From an uncultured bacterium (lineage in GTDB: Bacteria; Actinomycetota; Coriobacteriia; Coriobacteriales; Eggerthellaceae): 64,000 nt of DNA. A program made the translations under genes and the position numbers. Shown here in pieces: positions 24,593 to 33,578 of this stretch; within the stretch, counting starts at the first letter, position 1; each line of letters begins with the position of its first letter. Below the pieces are notes generated by a model. It ran no database searches. It saw only the letters and a program-made list of their open reading frames with translations, and was not told the origin of the DNA. The stretch is taken from assembly GCA_905215325.1 (NCBI GenBank), contig CAJMPP010000005.1, positions 1 to 64,000 of the forward strand, given 5' to 3'.

Positions 24593-25858
24593 CTAGGCGA
24601 TCGGCGGGGTGCCCTCGAAGTTGCCGAAGATGGCATCGATCTGGATGGCGGCGCCCATGGGCAGGTTCGCAACGCCGACCACGCGACGAGCGGGGGTTCC
24701 CTCGGGGAAGAACTGGGCGTACACCTCGTTGACGGCGTCCATGTCGTTCATGTCCTCCACGAAGATGTTCACCTTGACGCAGTCCTCCAGGACATGGTCG
24801 ACGCTCTCGATGATGGCCTTGATGTTCTTGAGAGCCTGCTCGGTCTCGGCCTTCACGCCGCCGGCGACCAGCGCGCCCGTTGCCGGGTCGATGCCGAGCT
24901 GGGCGGAGATGTTGTTGTAGTGGGAGAACGCCACGGTCTGGGAGGACAGCTCGTCCTTCGGAGCGTTGGCGATGTTGTTGGCCTCGATGATCAGGCCATG
25001 ACGGGCCTCGACGGCCTGCGGCGGGGTGCCGTCGCCGTGGGAGCACACGGCCTCGATCTGCACGAGGGCGTGCTGCGGCAAGTCGGTGACCTCGACCACG
25101 GTGCGGGCCGGCAGGTAGTTGACGGCGCGGGCGATGCCCGAATCCGGGAAGAAGCGCTTGTAGATCTCGTTCATGGCCTCAACGTCGCCGAGGTCCTTCA
25201 GGAAGACGGTGACCTTGACGATGTCGTCGAACGGAACATCCATGGCGGTCAGGACGGCCTTGATGTTCTTCAGACACTGAGCGGTCTGCTCCTGCACGCC
25301 GCCCATGACGATCTGGTTGGAAACCGGGTCGATCGGCAGCTGAGCGGTGATGTTGTTGTAGTGGGAGAACGCCACGGACTGCGTGGACATCGCGTCGAAC
25401 GGGGCGTTGTGGGTGTTGTTGGCGTACTTGACCAGGTCGCCGGCCTGGGGCTCGTTCGGGATGGTGCCTTCGCCGTTGGTGAGCAGAGCCTCAACCTGGA
25501 CCAGGGCGCCCATGGGCAGATCGTTGACGGCAACGATGGTGCGGGCGGGCACGTAGGTGGTGAAGAAGGACTTGTAAGCCCTCTCCACAACGTCGATGTC
25601 CATGATGTCCTTGACGAAGATGGTGACGCGAACGACGTCGTTCAGGTCATGATCGATGCTTGCAACGATGGCTGCGATGTTGCGGAAGCACTGCTCTGCC
25701 TGCTCCTTGACACCGCCCTCGACGATAGCACCGGTCTTAGGATCGACAGGCAGCTGAGCCGAGAGGTTGTTGTAATGGGAGAAAGCGACGGTCTGAGAGC
25801 ACATCGGGCACTTCGGTGCGTTCTCGGTGTTCCTTGCCACTACCACGTTATCCGCCAT
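24593..25858 (-). CDS. three tandem RidA (YjgF/UK114) domains in one chain
   Basis: A 421-residue protein made of three consecutive RidA-type units of 139-146 residues. Each contains VAFSHYNN (residues 24, 162 and 309 onward), a DP..G..V.GGV segment, KNI.A...S/A.D, the VxVTxFVKDxxD strand and the end PAR..V.V..LP..A..Q(I/V)(E/D)A. RidA enzymes hydrolyse reactive enamine/imine intermediates from PLP enzymes. The substrate-carboxylate Arg of RidA is kept in all three (R106, R252, R391). The usual Glu near the end is kept in units 1 and 2 (E123, E269) and is Asp in unit 3 (D408). Unit 1 alone has a CPMC pair (17-20). Normal RidA is a trimer of single ~130-residue chains, so this gene may encode a pre-assembled pseudo-trimer. 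Monocistronic. Confidence 0.9.
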   Translation of the reverse strand: MADNVVVARNTENAPKCPMCSQTVAFSHYNNLSAQLPVDPKTGAIVEGGVKEQAEQCFRNIAAIVASIDHDLNDVVRVTIFVKDIMDIDVVERAYKSFFTTYVPARTIVAVNDLPMGALVQVEALLTNGEGTIPNEPQAGDLVKYANNTHNAPFDAMSTQSVAFSHYNNITAQLPIDPVSNQIVMGGVQEQTAQCLKNIKAVLTAMDVPFDDIVKVTVFLKDLGDVEAMNEIYKRFFPDSGIARAVNYLPARTVVEVTDLPQHALVQIEAVCSHGDGTPPQAVEARHGLIIEANNIANAPKDELSSQTVAFSHYNNISAQLGIDPATGALVAGGVKAETEQALKNIKAIIESVDHVLEDCVKVNIFVEDMNDMDAVNEVYAQFFPEGTPARRVVGVANLPMGAAIQIDAIFGNFEGTPPIA

Positions 25859-25932
25859 GGCAATACCCTTTCTGTTGACAGCCTTCAATGAGGTTGCGCA
25901 AATACGTTTTCCCACGACTTGCGTCTCAGCGC

Positions 25933-25962
25933 ATTAAACTTGACGGCGATTGTCATTGTCAA
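25933..25962 (-). promoter_or_regulatory. promoter of the triple-RidA gene
   Basis: On the minus strand TTGACA (25957-25962) and TTTAAT (25933-25938) are 18 bp apart, about 75 bp upstream of the ATG. ATTGACAATGACAAT gives two short direct repeats over the -35 box. The remaining gap up to 26347 must hold the start region of the DUF5692-like gene, but no further element is clear. Confidence 0.65.
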
Positions 25963-26347
25963 TCGATTTTCAGCAAATTCGTTGCCGACATCTATCGGTC
26001 GAATCCCGGGAATCTAAGCGGAAAAATGATTGCCTGATCCCATAATCCTTATGTTTCGGCGCGTATTTTCCAGCGAAACCCTGTTCATTCCGCATACCGA
26101 TCAATGCCTTTTTCTGCAAAGTTTTTTCCAGCCGTTACCATTTCGTCAATCACGTTTCCCGGCGAAAAACAGCCGCTTGCCGTCGAAACCCATCCCTGAC
26201 GAATCAAGGGCGAACCGTCAAGCCAACGGAAAAAGCCCTTGCTACACTCTCGCCGAAGGGAGCGGGCCGAGCCGGATGCACGCCGTCGCAAAATAGCCGA
26301 ACGGCGCCTCAGGCGGCCCGCAAGCATGCAAGGAGAAGGGATCCGCC

Positions 26348-27370
26348 ATGTTTTTCTACGAGCCGCTATCGGCGACGGCATGCGTGAGCGTTTTGCTGTA
26401 CCTGGCATTTCTGATCGGCATGAACGAGCTGTCGCGCTTGAACAAATGGATCGGCGCGGTCATATTCATCGCACTGCCGACCGTTCTGACCGTCTTCGTC
26501 TGGCCCCATACCGCGGTCGAAGGCACGGGCGCCGGCACCTGGTTCCAGTGGGTGAAAACCTACTCGTGCTTGGCCGGAGCGATCTTGGGCTGGTTGATCG
26601 TCTACTTCCCCGCCTTCCAGAAGAAGTACATCGTCTGCATCCCGCCCATCATCTTCGCCATCAACATCCTTGAGGCATGCATCCGCGACTTCCAGCTCAC
26701 GGGCGTCAACGGCATCGTCGACGGCTACATGGTGGTCGGCGGCCCGTGGAACGTCATGAACGGCATCGCCGGCATCTTGAACGCCATCTGCATCTGCGGC
26801 TTCTTCGGCATCATCGTCAGCCGCGGCAAGAAGAAGGACTACGTCTGGCCCGATCAGCTGTGGTTCTGGATCATCGGCTACGACCTGTGGAACTTCGCCT
26901 ACACCTACAACAGCGTCTCCGACCGCTCCATGTACTGCGGCCTGGTGCTTCTGGCAGCCTGCACCATCCCGGCGTTCTTCATCAAGCGCGGCGCCTACGC
27001 ACAGCACCGCGTCCGCACGCTTGCCGTGAACATGATCGTCACCATGACCATCCCCTGGTTCTTCCTGCATCCGGCGTTTGTGGTCCATTCCACCAACAAC
27101 CCTGCAGCTCACATGACCATCTCGGTCATCGCGCTCATCTTCAACGCGGGCGTGTTCATCTACCAGGCCTACACGATCTTCGGCAAGAAGCGCAACCCCT
27201 TCAAGCAGGAGCTCTACATCGACAACCCGCGCTTCCGCAGGGTGTACCTCGAAAGCATCGACGTTCCCGAAGGCCAACGCGAAGCGGCGCTGGCCAACCT
27301 GGAGGAGTTCGGCTACGCGGCCGCATGGGACGAGAAGGGCCGCGTCAAAACCCTGGTGGAGCGCCCGTAA
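26348..27370 (+). CDS. multi-spanning membrane protein (DUF5692-like)
   Basis: A 340-residue integral membrane protein with eight or nine hydrophobic helices. Distinctive conserved-looking stretches are GGPWNVMNGIAGILNAI (about residues 130-146), the Trp/Tyr-rich LWFWIIGYDLWNFAYTYNS (about 175-193), and the cytoplasmic NPFKQELYIDNPRF after the last helix. I recognise it as similar to DUF5692, a family of unknown function. The motifs YDLWNFAYTYNS and PWNVMNG suggest a buried binding site rather than a channel. The ATG is preceded by AAGGAGAAGGGA. It overlaps a small reading frame that repeats its C-terminal motif, and a TetR gene follows. Confidence 0.78.
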   Translation: MFFYEPLSATACVSVLLYLAFLIGMNELSRLNKWIGAVIFIALPTVLTVFVWPHTAVEGTGAGTWFQWVKTYSCLAGAILGWLIVYFPAFQKKYIVCIPPIIFAINILEACIRDFQLTGVNGIVDGYMVVGGPWNVMNGIAGILNAICICGFFGIIVSRGKKKDYVWPDQLWFWIIGYDLWNFAYTYNSVSDRSMYCGLVLLAACTIPAFFIKRGAYAQHRVRTLAVNMIVTMTIPWFFLHPAFVVHSTNNPAAHMTISVIALIFNAGVFIYQAYTIFGKKRNPFKQELYIDNPRFRRVYLESIDVPEGQREAALANLEEFGYAAAWDEKGRVKTLVERP

Positions 27371-27561
27371 CGTTCGCCGAAATCCCCACGACCCACAACC
27401 CGAACGCGTTCTTCGCCATCAGCCTGGTGGCGCTCATCGCCAATGTGGCCCTTGCCGCCTACCAGCTACGCCGAATCCGCGCACGGCGCCTTAACCCGCT
27501 TAAGGACGAGCTCTATAATGACACGAAGAGCTATCGAGAAGTCGTCGAGGAAAACCGCTGA
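27325..27561 (+). CDS. small one-helix protein repeating the upstream C-terminal motif
   Basis: A 78-residue frame overlapping the end of the DUF5692-like gene by 46 bp. It encodes one membrane helix (AFFAISLVALIANVALAAYQ) and then RLNPLKDELYNDTKSYRE. This resembles the last helix and NPFKQELYIDNPRFRR tail of the upstream protein, so it seems derived from a partial duplication. The ATG at 27325 has GGAGGAG 17 bases upstream, which is far; a start at GTG or CTG near 27423 is possible. It could be a real accessory peptide or a decaying duplicate. Confidence 0.45.
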   Translation: MGREGPRQNPGGAPVTFAEIPTTHNPNAFFAISLVALIANVALAAYQLRRIRARRLNPLKDELYNDTKSYREVVEENR

Positions 27562-27624
27562 TCTACAGCGAACCGCGCCTTAGCGCACGCAGCGCGGCGG
27601 CTTCCCAACATGCGAAGGAGCCCC

Positions 27625-28347
27625 GTGTCTGCACTGGACAGCAAGCCGTTACCCGGATTCGATCCTGACCTGCCGCACCCCGTCACGCGGCAGGTCAGGC
27701 AAAGCGCGCGGCTTGAAGGCACCGCCGGCGACATCATGCTGGCGGCGCGCGAGCTTTACGAAACCGAGGGGGTCGCCGCAACCAGCATGGCCGCCATCGC
27801 CCGCAAGGCCGGCGTGGCGCGCAGCCTTCTGTACTATTACTTCCCCGACAAGCAGGCCGTCACCGACGCCGTGATCGAGGACTATCTTGAGGATCTGGTC
27901 GAAAGCGTGTCCACCTGGAACGAGCTGCGCGCATTCGGCGAAACCCCCTCGGAACTGAAAAACTGCGTGTCCATGCTGCGACGCGCGCTCTACACCGCAT
28001 CGGGCGACCCTCGCCCGATGTTTTCCGTGCTCGAGGAGCTAGGCCTGCGCGACCGCTTCGCCACGCAGGCCGTCCGCGAGGTGGTGGCATGCATCCAGAA
28101 CTACATCGTGTCCGAGTACATGGCGTACCGGACCATCGAGATCCAACTGATCCCTGAGACGTTCGGCCTGCTCATATTCGGGTTAGCGGGGATGATGAAG
28201 GCCAAGCCCGACATCACCGACGACGAGCTTGCAACGCTTATCGCCCAAACGCTTCGCCTTGACATGACGGTGATCGATCCGCCGCCATGGCCGGAGCACC
28301 CTGATGCGCCTTCGCGCCCGACGCCATCTCCCGATGGCGCGGCTTAG
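27625..28347 (+). CDS. TetR/AcrR family regulator
   Basis: A 240-residue TetR-type regulator. After about 25 unstructured Pro-rich residues the helix-turn-helix reads AARELYETEGVAATSMAAIARKAGVARSLLYYYFPDKQAV. The C-terminal domain is helical and ends in a Pro-rich tail. I chose the GTG at 27625 because GAAGGAG lies five bases before it; the ATG at 27610 contains that site. It lies 63 bp after the small membrane ORF in the same direction, so it probably regulates the DUF5692-like gene. Its TAG overlaps the stop of the convergent xdhC gene (TTAG). Confidence 0.9.
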   Translation: MSALDSKPLPGFDPDLPHPVTRQVRQSARLEGTAGDIMLAARELYETEGVAATSMAAIARKAGVARSLLYYYFPDKQAVTDAVIEDYLEDLVESVSTWNELRAFGETPSELKNCVSMLRRALYTASGDPRPMFSVLEELGLRDRFATQAVREVVACIQNYIVSEYMAYRTIEIQLIPETFGLLIFGLAGMMKAKPDITDDELATLIAQTLRLDMTVIDPPPWPEHPDAPSRPTPSPDGAA

Positions 28348-29342
28348 CGCGTCGCTCGGTGCAGGATGCACTCGGCCGCTATGCTGACGGCTATCTCCTC
28401 GGGCGTTTCGGCCTTGATGTCCAACCCTATGGGCATGTGCACAGCATCAAGCGCCGACCCGGGAATCCCCGCCTCCAGCATGCGCTCGCGCGCTGTGGCG
28501 ACCTTGCGTCGCGAGCCCATGAACCCCACATATGCCAACGGCTGGCGGAGCACCTGCTCCAGCACGGCGAAATCGTGCTGATGGCTATGCGTCATGATGA
28601 GGACGTAATCGCGCTCATCAAGGGTCAGGGAAGCGGCGATATCGTTGTAGTCCCCCACGACCGTCTGCTGCGCGCCGTGAGCTTTGCCGGCGTTCGCGAA
28701 CTCCGGCCTACAGTCGAACTGCGTGCAGGAAAACCCCACGCGCGACAGAGCCGAAACGGTGGCGCTGCCCACATGCCCGCCGCCGAACACCACGGCTCGA
28801 ACCGGCAAGGGAACGGGCAGCATAAGCCAACCGTCCGCGATGCAGCGCCCCTTCTGGCCGCAAACCCGATCGCCCGGCGCGGAGCCGTCGCCTGCGAGCA
28901 AAACCCCATCGGCGTCGAGCAACGCGATGCCTTCGCCGGATTGCGGCAGGCCATCGCAGCAGCTTAACGCCAGATACGCCGGCGTACGCTGCTCGAAGCA
29001 GCGCAACAGCTCGCTGGCAACCTTGGCCCACACGGCGCTACCGCCGCATATCGGAACATACAGCAAGCTTGCGCTTCCGCCGCAAACCATGCCCAGGCGC
29101 TCCTCAAGGCCCATGCTCTCGAAACGGTGCGCCTTGCCTCCCAGCAGACGACGCGCGCAGGCTATACCATGCGCCTCAAGGGCGCCGCCGCCGATGGTGC
29201 CGCGTGCCAGCCCGTCAGCGGACACCAGCATGAGCGTTCCCGCCTTGCGCGGCGTGGAGTCCTTGCTTTCCGCCACCGCGACCAACACCAACGGCTCGCC
29301 CGCACGGCACGCACCTGCGATATGCTCTGCGATCTTGCGCAT
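28344..29342 (-). CDS. XdhC/CoxI family maturation protein
   Basis: A 332-residue XdhC/CoxI protein. The N-terminal domain has VAESKDSTPRKAGTLMLV and GTIGGGALEAHGIACAR, the family's conserved loops. The C-terminal Rossmann domain has FGGGHVGSATVSAL and then FMGSRRKVATARERM and GLDIKAETPEEIAVSIAAE. XdhC-type proteins bind molybdopterin cofactor and deliver the sulfurated (or, in this class, selenium-matured) form to molybdenum hydroxylases. It ends the operon that starts with the xanthine dehydrogenase-type subunits, supporting that role. Confidence 0.9.
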   Translation of the reverse strand: MRKIAEHIAGACRAGEPLVLVAVAESKDSTPRKAGTLMLVSADGLARGTIGGGALEAHGIACARRLLGGKAHRFESMGLEERLGMVCGGSASLLYVPICGGSAVWAKVASELLRCFEQRTPAYLALSCCDGLPQSGEGIALLDADGVLLAGDGSAPGDRVCGQKGRCIADGWLMLPVPLPVRAVVFGGGHVGSATVSALSRVGFSCTQFDCRPEFANAGKAHGAQQTVVGDYNDIAASLTLDERDYVLIMTHSHQHDFAVLEQVLRQPLAYVGFMGSRRKVATARERMLEAGIPGSALDAVHMPIGLDIKAETPEEIAVSIAAECILHRATR

Positions 29343-29358
29343 CTTCCCACCTCACGCC

Positions 29359-30159
29359 CTATCGGGTCGAAAACGTTCCACCAACATGAAGGATGGCCTC
29401 AAGCACGCCGCCCGCGACCGCCAGGCCTTTGTCCGAGACCAGACTGCAATAGCCGCTCTGGCCGCGTGGGTCCACATCGCCGCACTTCAAGCCCTGGTGA
29501 ACCTGCACCCCATCGGCTATCAGGCCGCGCAAAACGCCGGTGAGCGTGGCAACCACGGGGGCATTCCCCGCATACGCCACAACCTGACCTTCCTCAACGT
29601 GGTCGCCTATGGTCGCCACGCCGCGGAATCCGCCATCGCACGGGGCGCGCAGCACGCGCTCGCCGGCGAAGCCGCCCACCAAACCAGGCACCGCGGTGTT
29701 CGGCAACGCCGACCCCTCGTAATACGCTCGGCCCAGGGTATGCCCGCGCATGGTCTCCACCACGGCATGGCAATCCACGCCTGCGGTGAATCCCGGGCCG
29801 ACCCCGACGACGATGGGCGCCATATCCATGGTAGTGCCCAGGTTGCGCTTGGCCAGCACGGCATCGACCACCGCGTCGGGCGCCACGTCCTTGACGCATG
29901 CGCACACGGGGTCCACCAAAACAGGGACGACGCCTTCGCCGGAAAGCAGATCCAAGGCATGGAACGCATCACGGGCACGCACGGCCGTCACGCCTTCCAC
30001 CTGGGCTTTCCCCATACGAACGGCTTCGCTGAAGGCAACGGTGCGACGGACCGTCAAAGGCTGCTCTATCTCGGTCATAAGCACGGAAGCGCCGCATCGC
30101 ACAAGGCGCAGCGCGATAGCGCTGGCGATATCGCCGGCGCCGCGGATCACCGCAAGCAT
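29359..30159 (-). CDS. yqeB: selenium-dependent molybdenum hydroxylase system protein YqeB
   Basis: A 266-residue protein of the YqeB/EF2563 family, found only with selenium-dependent molybdenum hydroxylases. It has a Rossmann-like start (LAVIRGAGDIASAIALRL), a conserved central Asp-Pro-Cys segment (LVDPVCACVKD), RNLGTTMDMAPIVVGVGPGF and the late HQGLKCGDVDPRG. Its reaction is not known; a role in preparing the selenium ligand is inferred from phylogenetic co-occurrence. It overlaps the end of yqeC by 13 bp and is followed by xdhC. Confidence 0.88.
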   Translation of the reverse strand: MLAVIRGAGDIASAIALRLVRCGASVLMTEIEQPLTVRRTVAFSEAVRMGKAQVEGVTAVRARDAFHALDLLSGEGVVPVLVDPVCACVKDVAPDAVVDAVLAKRNLGTTMDMAPIVVGVGPGFTAGVDCHAVVETMRGHTLGRAYYEGSALPNTAVPGLVGGFAGERVLRAPCDGGFRGVATIGDHVEEGQVVAYAGNAPVVATLTGVLRGLIADGVQVHQGLKCGDVDPRGQSGYCSLVSDKGLAVAGGVLEAILHVGGTFSTR

Positions 30160-30806
30160 CGAAGATCGTCCCTCCAAAGGCTTCCCGCCACCACCGGCGT
30201 ATCGCACAGCGCCGCGATGCGCCGCGCCGCCTGCCAGTCGGCGGCAGTCTCCACCTTGTTGATCAAAACCACGTCATGAAGCGCCTCGGCGCACAGCACC
30301 GCCGCCACCGCCTCGGGCGTGACCGCATCGTCGACGGAAACGCCGGCCAGCTGCGCGAATCGCTGCGGACGATGGCACGTCTGCGAAACGGGGGCGCCTA
30401 AGCCGTCGACCCCGACCACACACACCGTCCGCCCTGCGCACGCGGGGATGACCGGCTCGTGCTCGGCATGCGCCTTCAGCGGGAGCGTTTTCGCCCCGTC
30501 CGCCTCCACCAGCACATAGTCCGCCGAACATACCAGGTCGGAAAACGCCGCCTGCGGCTCGGCCAACTTCCCCGTGGGCGGATGGATGGAGCCCACGCAC
30601 ACGATGGAGGCTTCGGAAAGCGACATCCGCACGTCATCGAGCGACGCGCCCAGCACCACGGGGCACCAGTCGGGCACGTGCATCTTCGTGCTGGTGGCCA
30701 CGATCACGCGCGCATCGCGCGACAGCTCCTCGGCCAAGGCGCGCAAAAGCGTGGACTTGCCGCCGCCGCCGATGATGGCCGTAAGCCCACGCTGGATATG
30801 TAGCAA
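30147..30806 (-). CDS. yqeC: selenium cofactor biosynthesis protein YqeC
   Basis: A 219-residue P-loop protein of the YqeC family. The nucleotide-binding loop GGGGKSTLL (about residues 13-21), the conserved ATSTKMHVPD, VLVEADGAKTLPLKAH and the late VVLINKVETAAD (a GTPase-like NKxE/D) are visible. YqeC is one marker of the selenium-dependent molybdenum hydroxylase system, together with YqeB and MocA. It starts 5 bp after the molybdenum-subunit gene and overlaps yqeB, so translation is linked. Confidence 0.9.
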   Translation of the reverse strand: MLHIQRGLTAIIGGGGKSTLLRALAEELSRDARVIVATSTKMHVPDWCPVVLGASLDDVRMSLSEASIVCVGSIHPPTGKLAEPQAAFSDLVCSADYVLVEADGAKTLPLKAHAEHEPVIPACAGRTVCVVGVDGLGAPVSQTCHRPQRFAQLAGVSVDDAVTPEAVAAVLCAEALHDVVLINKVETAADWQAARRIAALCDTPVVAGSLWRDDLRCLR

Positions 30807-30811
30807 GCCGC

Positions 30812-33112
30812 TTAGAATGCCTGCTCCTCAGGTTTCGCCAGCAAAATGTGCTCTGGAAGGATGGGCAGCTCGCGATGCCACACGCCCGTTGCCCGATAGA
30901 TGGCCTGCGCCAACGCCGGAGCCGGCGTGTTGATGACGATCTCGCCGATGGACTTCGCGCCGAACGGGCCCGTGGGCTCGTAGGAATGCTCGAACTCCAC
31001 GTTGATGCGGCCCGTGTCCAGACGGGTGGGCAACCGGTACGTGAACAGGCTCGATTCGCGAATGGCGCCCTTGGACGTGCGCGTGACGTCCTCCATGAGC
31101 GTATGCCCGATGCCCTGCACGATGCCGCCTTCCACTTGGATGCGCGCGAGCGCCGGGTTGATGGGGATGCCGCAATCGACCACGGCGGCGTAGTCGAGCA
31201 CCTCCACCACACCGGTCTCGCGGTCGAGCTCGATCTCGACCATGCCCACCATGAACGGCGGCGGGGACACCGGCGAGGAATGCTGGGCGGTGGCCTCCGC
31301 GGCAAAACGGCAGTTGCACTGGCTTTTCGCGGCGATCTCGGACAGCGGGACCGTGCGTCCCGTGGCCTCGTGGCGAACGCATCCGCCCTCAAAGCGCAGC
31401 TCGGCCGCATCGCAGCCGAGCACCTCGGCGGCGATGGCGCACAGGCGCTCCTTGAGCTGCGCGCACGCCTTCTCCACGGCCATGCCGGTGACGTAGGTGG
31501 TGGAGGATGCGTACGAACCCGAATCGTAGGGGGACGCGTCGGTGTCGGCGCCGAACACGCTCACGGCCTCCACGGGGCATTCCATATGCTCGGCGACCAT
31601 CTGGGCCAGGATGGTGTCGCAACCCGTGCCCATGTCGGCCGCGGCGATGAGCAGCATGTATCCCCCGTCGTCGTTGAGCTTGACGGTGACCGAGCCCACG
31701 TCGATGCCGGAGATGCCCGAACCCTGCATGGACATGGCAACGCCGGCGGCGCGCACCTTGCCGTTGCCCATGTCGCGTACGGGGAACTTATCCTTCCACC
31801 CGAACATGTCGCTGCAATGCTGCATGCAGCGGTCCAGGGCGCAGGCGTTGGCCACCTCGCCGAAGTAGGCGGGCATCGCCATGCCCTCGCGCACCATGTT
31901 CTGCTCGCGCAGCTCCACCGGGTCGCGACCCAGCTTCGCCGCCAGCTCGTTGACGGCGCTCTCCACGGCGAACTGGCCCTGCGTGGCGCCGAAACCGCGG
32001 TACGCGCCCGACGGCTGCATGTTCGTGTACACCACGTTCGCGTCGAACTTGAACGCCTCGAGCGAGCCGGTGTAGAGCGGGATGGACTTGTGGCCGGTCA
32101 GACCGACCGTGGCCCAACCGTGCTCGCCATAGGCGCCCGAGTTCGAAAGCGTGGTCACCTGAAGCGCGCGGATGCGGCCGTCGTCGTTGGCGCCCAGGCG
32201 GACCTTGACCTCCATCTCGTGGCGCGGCGACCCGCAGGTTTGCGATTCCTTGCGCGAGAACACGCACAGTGCCGGACGCCCCGTCTTCATGGTGACGAAC
32301 GCGGGATACACCTCGCTTACCGCTGTCTGCTTCGCGCCGAAGCCGCCGCCGATGCGCGGCTTCTCCACGCGGATGCGGCTTTTCGGGATGCCGAGCGCGT
32401 GCGATAGGATGCGGCGGACGTGATACACGATCTGCGTGGACGAGATCACGTGCAGCCTGCCGTAGCGGTCCAGCTGGGTGAACGTGCGGAACGTCTCCAT
32501 CATGGCCTGGTTGTACGCCTTCGTATGATAGGTGCGCTCCAGCACCACGTCGCAATCGGCCAGCACCGCCTCGATGTCGCCGCCGGCATCGGAGGTGGTG
32601 CCCACCAGGTTGCGCGTGTTGTCGCCGCCCAGATCGCACAGCATATGCCAGTCGTCCTCGGGGTGCACCAGCACGGGGTTGTCCTTTGCGGTGCGGAAAT
32701 CCAGGACAGGCTCCAGCACGTCGTACTCCACCTTGATGCGCGAAAGGGCCGTTTGCGCCGCCTTCTCGTTCTCGGCTGCCACGATGGCCACCACGTCGCC
32801 CACGAAACGCACGTGCCGATCGATGATCAGACGGTCGTAGGGGCTGGTTTCAGGGTAGGTCTGCCCGGCGTTGGAGAAGCGCTGGTCGGGCACGTCCTCC
32901 CAGGTGTACACGTCGACCACACCGGGCACCTTCTTCGCCTTGGACGTGTCGATGGTCTTCACCATGGCGTTTGCGTGGGGGCTTCGCAGGAGCTTGACAA
33001 CCAGCGCGTCGGGCGCGATGTCGGCGGTGTAGACGGGCTTTCCCAGCAGAAGCTGCAGCGAGTCCTTCTTGCGGACCGACTTGCCTACGGAGCGGTATTC
33101 GGGCTTATCCAC
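30812..33112 (-). CDS. xanthine dehydrogenase-type molybdenum subunit (SDMH)
   Basis: A 766-residue molybdenum-binding subunit of the xanthine oxidase family. Recognisable are the N-terminal GKPVYTADI, the GGGFGAKQ loop (IGGGFGAKQTAVSEVY), AYRGFGATQGQFAVE, MQGSGI, and AADMGTGCDTILAQMVAE with GSYASSTTYVTG. The C-terminal QVEGGIVQGIGHTLMED and GAKSIGEIVINT carry the active-site Gln and Glu regions. With YqeB, YqeC and MocA it fits a selenium-dependent hydroxylase. Xanthine or another purine is likely because a purine permease lies nearby, but nicotinate-type substrates are not excluded. I chose the GTG at 33112, six bases after AAGGAGG; an ATG at 33139 would overlap the upstream gene further. 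Confidence 0.9.
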   Translation of the reverse strand: MDKPEYRSVGKSVRKKDSLQLLLGKPVYTADIAPDALVVKLLRSPHANAMVKTIDTSKAKKVPGVVDVYTWEDVPDQRFSNAGQTYPETSPYDRLIIDRHVRFVGDVVAIVAAENEKAAQTALSRIKVEYDVLEPVLDFRTAKDNPVLVHPEDDWHMLCDLGGDNTRNLVGTTSDAGGDIEAVLADCDVVLERTYHTKAYNQAMMETFRTFTQLDRYGRLHVISSTQIVYHVRRILSHALGIPKSRIRVEKPRIGGGFGAKQTAVSEVYPAFVTMKTGRPALCVFSRKESQTCGSPRHEMEVKVRLGANDDGRIRALQVTTLSNSGAYGEHGWATVGLTGHKSIPLYTGSLEAFKFDANVVYTNMQPSGAYRGFGATQGQFAVESAVNELAAKLGRDPVELREQNMVREGMAMPAYFGEVANACALDRCMQHCSDMFGWKDKFPVRDMGNGKVRAAGVAMSMQGSGISGIDVGSVTVKLNDDGGYMLLIAAADMGTGCDTILAQMVAEHMECPVEAVSVFGADTDASPYDSGSYASSTTYVTGMAVEKACAQLKERLCAIAAEVLGCDAAELRFEGGCVRHEATGRTVPLSEIAAKSQCNCRFAAEATAQHSSPVSPPPFMVGMVEIELDRETGVVEVLDYAAVVDCGIPINPALARIQVEGGIVQGIGHTLMEDVTRTSKGAIRESSLFTYRLPTRLDTGRINVEFEHSYEPTGPFGAKSIGEIVINTPAPALAQAIYRATGVWHRELPILPEHILLAKPEEQAF

Positions 33113-33578
33113 GCTCGACCTCCTTGCCGTGCTTTTCATCCAGAAAGGCGCGGATGCCGCGCAGCTGGCCCACGTAGCCCGAGCAACGGCACAGATTGCC
33201 GCTCAGGTACGCCAGGATCTCGTCGTCGGTGGGATCGGGGTTCTCGCGCAGCAGCGCGATGGTGTTCATCACGAAGCCGGGGTTGCAGAAACCGCACTGC
33301 TCCGCGCCCTGGTCGGCGATGAAGCCCACGAACTCCGACGCCTCGGCCTGCAGGCCTTCCAGCGTGCAGACGCTGCGGCCGTCGGCGCGGGCGGCCAACG
33401 TGGAGCAGGACAGCACGGGCACGTCGTCGAGCATCACCGTGCACAGGCCGCACGCCGACGTCTCGCAGCCGCGCTTGACGCTTTTGCACCCGTGCGCGCG
33501 CACGAAATCGATGAGCAGCATGTCGGCGGGAATGTCGTCGACCACCGTTTTGCCGTTCAGCTTGATCTTGACTTCCAT
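33105..33578 (-). CDS. 2Fe-2S subunit of the molybdenum hydroxylase
   Basis: A 157-residue CoxS/XdhC-type iron-sulfur subunit with both 2Fe-2S cluster motifs. The plant-ferredoxin-type site is CKSVKRGCETSACGLCTVMLD (about residues 31-51, with its fourth Cys at VLSC), and the helical site is QCGFCNPGF plus the later LCRCSGYVGQ. It carries electrons from the molybdenum centre to the FAD subunit. Its end overlaps the start of the molybdenum subunit, and it begins at the stop of the FAD subunit gene. Confidence 0.95.
   Translation of the reverse strand: MEVKIKLNGKTVVDDIPADMLLIDFVRAHGCKSVKRGCETSACGLCTVMLDDVPVLSCSTLAARADGRSVCTLEGLQAEASEFVGFIADQGAEQCGFCNPGFVMNTIALLRENPDPTDDEILAYLSGNLCRCSGYVGQLRGIRAFLDEKHGKEVERG

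Noticed and set aside
24524..25891. Long plus-strand frame opposite the triple-RidA gene
   Set aside because: Low-complexity Val/Asp/His/Gly-rich product created by the codon pattern of the real gene; no domain is recognisable.
30848..32407. Long plus-strand frame opposite the hydroxylase molybdenum subunit
   Set aside because: Shadow of a clear enzyme gene; repetitive His/Gly/Arg content and no ribosome site.
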